NCBI GenBank assembly: GCA_025924775.1
Contig: JAICHS010000002.1
Location: 1-43,653 of the forward strand
Source: Rhodanobacteraceae bacterium
GTDB taxonomy: Bacteria; Pseudomonadota; Gammaproteobacteria; Xanthomonadales; Rhodanobacteraceae
Reading direction: 5' to 3'
Length of the DNA stretch: 43,653 bases
In this document: positions 42,158-43,653 of the stretch, in pieces
Position numbering within the stretch: the first letter of the stretch is position 1
Layout: every line of letters begins with the position of its first letter
The notes under the pieces: model-generated
Seen by the model: only the letters and a program-made list of their open reading frames with translations
Told to the model about the DNA's origin: nothing
The model's database searches: none
Position numbers and translations under genes: made by a program

Positions 42158-43266
42158 CAGGCATGGCGCGCGCGTATCACCTGCAGCGTTTCGATGACCT
42201 GCGCCGCCACCTGTTCGGGGTCGCACGTCGTCGCGACGACTGCGCGGTTGCAACCGCCATAGGGACCCCATTCGGCAGGATCGGTCACGCAGAACAGGCC
42301 GATGGTTGGCGCGCCAGCCGCGCTTGCCAAGTGCATCACGCCGCTGTCGGTGCCGACGAACAGCGCAAGTTGCGCCATTACCGCCGCCAGCTTGCGCACG
42401 TCGCTGGAATAGAAGCACGGATAACGCGCGCCGATCAGCGATTTGCCGGTGGCCGGCAGGATTTCGATGAAGGTGCAGTCCGGTGCGGCGCGTTCGACGG
42501 CGGCGAGAAAACGCTCCCACCAGTCGCGCGCGAAGCGCTTGGCGCCGGTGGCGTTGGCGAACACGCCGATGCATGGTTTCGCATTGCCGGCGTGCCCGAC
42601 CAGGCGCCCCAGCATGTCGCGTCCACGGCGCAGCTCGGCCTCGTCCAGGCGCAGCGTCATGGCCGGGTAGTCTTGGATGGCCGTCGCCCCGAGTGCCTGC
42701 CGCAACAGGTACACGGGCGCCTTAGCCTTGTGGCGCGGGCTGCCGGCACTGTCCACCATGTGCGTCAGCGCGCCGCTTTTGGCGTGGCCCGCGAAACCGA
42801 GCGACCAGCGCGCCCGCGCCAGCAGCGTCAACAGCCGCCCGCTCTGTGATTGCGGATCGGGATCGATCACCAGGTCGTAGCGTTGCCGACGCATCCCGGC
42901 AAGCGTGCGCACCGTCCGCAGCAAATGTCCCGCGGCGTGGGTGGGTACCTGCATCACGCGGCCAACCGCGAAGCGCCCGTCATAGATCTGCGCAGCCACG
43001 GGACAGCGGCTCAGCAGGTCGACTTCGGCGCCGGGGAAACGCAGTTCCAGTTCCTCCAGCAACGGCGTCAACGTCAGCGAGTCGCCCAGGGTACGCACGC
43101 TGCGGCACACCAGGATCCGGTGGACGTCGGCGGCGGGCAGGCGTGTCGGCGGACACAAGGCTCCGGCCGCGACCTTGTACACGGCGCGCATGGCATGCCG
43201 GGAGACACGTCGGCGAAATTGCTCGAGGCCTTGGCGGGACATCGCGGAGGGCGCCCCGGAAGGCAT
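42157..43266 (-). CDS. GT9 (heptosyltransferase-like) glycosyltransferase
   Basis: A 369-residue GT-B glycosyltransferase of family 9. ILVCRSVRTLGDSLTLTPLL is the acceptor-side N-terminal motif, and VGTDSGVMHLASAAGAPTIG is the conserved donor-side motif of heptosyltransferases. It likely builds part of the LPS core or another surface glycan, at the cytoplasmic face of the inner membrane. Its ATG at 43266 overlaps the stop of the PAP2-like gene by one base (TGATG), implying coupling; an internal ATG at 43242 is a possible later start. Confidence 0.88.
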   Translation of the reverse strand: MPSGAPSAMSRQGLEQFRRRVSRHAMRAVYKVAAGALCPPTRLPAADVHRILVCRSVRTLGDSLTLTPLLEELELRFPGAEVDLLSRCPVAAQIYDGRFAVGRVMQVPTHAAGHLLRTVRTLAGMRRQRYDLVIDPDPQSQSGRLLTLLARARWSLGFAGHAKSGALTHMVDSAGSPRHKAKAPVYLLRQALGATAIQDYPAMTLRLDEAELRRGRDMLGRLVGHAGNAKPCIGVFANATGAKRFARDWWERFLAAVERAAPDCTFIEILPATGKSLIGARYPCFYSSDVRKLAAVMAQLALFVGTDSGVMHLASAAGAPTIGLFCVTDPAEWGPYGGCNRAVVATTCDPEQVAAQVIETLQVIRARHA

Positions 43267-43653
43267 CAGAAGCGGTGGATGAAGCCCACCTGGAATCCGC
43301 CCGGCAGCCAGCCCAGGATCAGGGGCGACTGGCGTTTGGCCGCCCAAATGCCCACCGCCGTGCCGGTCGCCCCGCCGCCGAGCACGTCGCTTTGCCAGGG
43401 CCCGCGCGTCTTGACGCGCGCGACGGCGTCGTACAACGGCAGCAGCTCGAGCGCGTACACGGCCGGATGGTCATGTCCGTAGGCGACCACGAACGGCGTC
43501 ACCGCGCCGGCGATCGCGGTGACTTCGCCGCTGGGAAAGCTCTCGTAGCGCGTGCCCTGGAACCACTTGTTCGGGTTGTCGGTCTGCTCGGGGCGTTCAC
43601 GCTGGAACGTCCACTTCGCGCCCTGCGCGATCACCGACGACACCGCCACCGAA
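43266..43653 (-). CDS. PAP2-like protein, 5' end outside the window
   Basis: The C-terminal 129 or so residues of a phosphatidic-acid-phosphatase-2-like protein. Motif 1 (KWTFQRERP, KX6RP) is intact. Motif 2 reads SFPSGEVT, with Glu in place of the catalytic His of PSGH. Motif 3 reads ARVKTRGPWQSDVLGG, where the His of the SRX5HX3D pattern is Pro. The fold is recognisable, but classical phosphatase chemistry seems unlikely. The frame continues past the window edge, and the apparent GTG near 43649 is probably an internal Val. It is coupled to the GT9 gene. Confidence 0.78.
   Translation of the reverse strand, partial: SVAVSSVIAQGAKWTFQRERPEQTDNPNKWFQGTRYESFPSGEVTAIAGAVTPFVVAYGHDHPAVYALELLPLYDAVARVKTRGPWQSDVLGGGATGTAVGIWAAKRQSPLILGWLPGGFQVGFIHRF

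Overview
The window is 43.65 kb of GC-rich chromosomal DNA packed with bacterial housekeeping genes. The gene families point to a gammaproteobacterium of the Xanthomonadales/Lysobacterales, most likely Rhodanobacteraceae. The pointers are a DUF6776-erpA-nudC-ampE run, monomeric isocitrate dehydrogenase, waaA facing tolC next to a PCMT-family gene, a TPP-riboswitch thiC, and GTAG-type repetitive palindromes. The taxonomy is inferred from families and composition, not computed. No rRNA, tRNA, CRISPR array, transposase, phage gene or attachment site was recognised.

Layout: (1) 0.2-2.2 kb: csaA (-), chaA and hemJ (+). (2) 2.4-7.2 kb: a signalling pair, namely a response regulator with degenerate GGDEF and EAL modules followed 2 nt later by a TTG-started hybrid histidine kinase with REC and Hpt domains. 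(3) 7.45-9.35 kb (-): rppH, bfd, bfr and a cysteine hydrolase, with a Fur-box-like site ahead of bfd. (4) 9.5-12.6 kb (+): DUF6776 protein, erpA, nudC, ampE. (5) 12.7-15.1 kb (-): ICMT-family protein, YgjP-like metallopeptidase, rdgC. (6) 15.4-16.2 kb (+): YdcH-like protein and a GNAT acetyltransferase. (7) 16.3-20.7 kb (-): plsB, a putative lipoprotein, pyrF. (8) 20.8-26.1 kb: AI-2E-family permease (+), a secreted NTF2-like protein (-), waaA (+), tolC and a PCMT-family gene (-). (9) 26.5-33.5 kb (+): TetR regulator, tandem repeats, TPP riboswitch and thiC, a ferritin-like protein, an ArnT-like glycosyltransferase, a secreted M28 peptidase. (10) 33.5-43.65 kb: hrpB (-), tatD (+), a methyltransferase, rluE and TraB/GumN (-), icd (+), a GT9 glycosyltransferase and a PAP2-like protein cut by the window end (-).

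Functional themes are envelope assembly (waaA, plsB, tolC, GT9, ArnT-like, PAP2-like), iron handling (bfr/bfd, second ferritin, erpA), nucleotide and RNA turnover (rppH, nudC, hrpB, rluE, pyrF) and second-messenger signalling. The parts most worth a second look are the catalytically degenerate c-di-GMP-type receiver paired with a phosphorelay kinase, and several families of interspersed palindromic repeats. One of those repeats lies in frame inside hrpB. A 108-bp tandem duplication sits between tetR and the thiC riboswitch and shares a 16-base core with the regions upstream of nudC and waaA. I found no clearly new defence or biosynthetic system.
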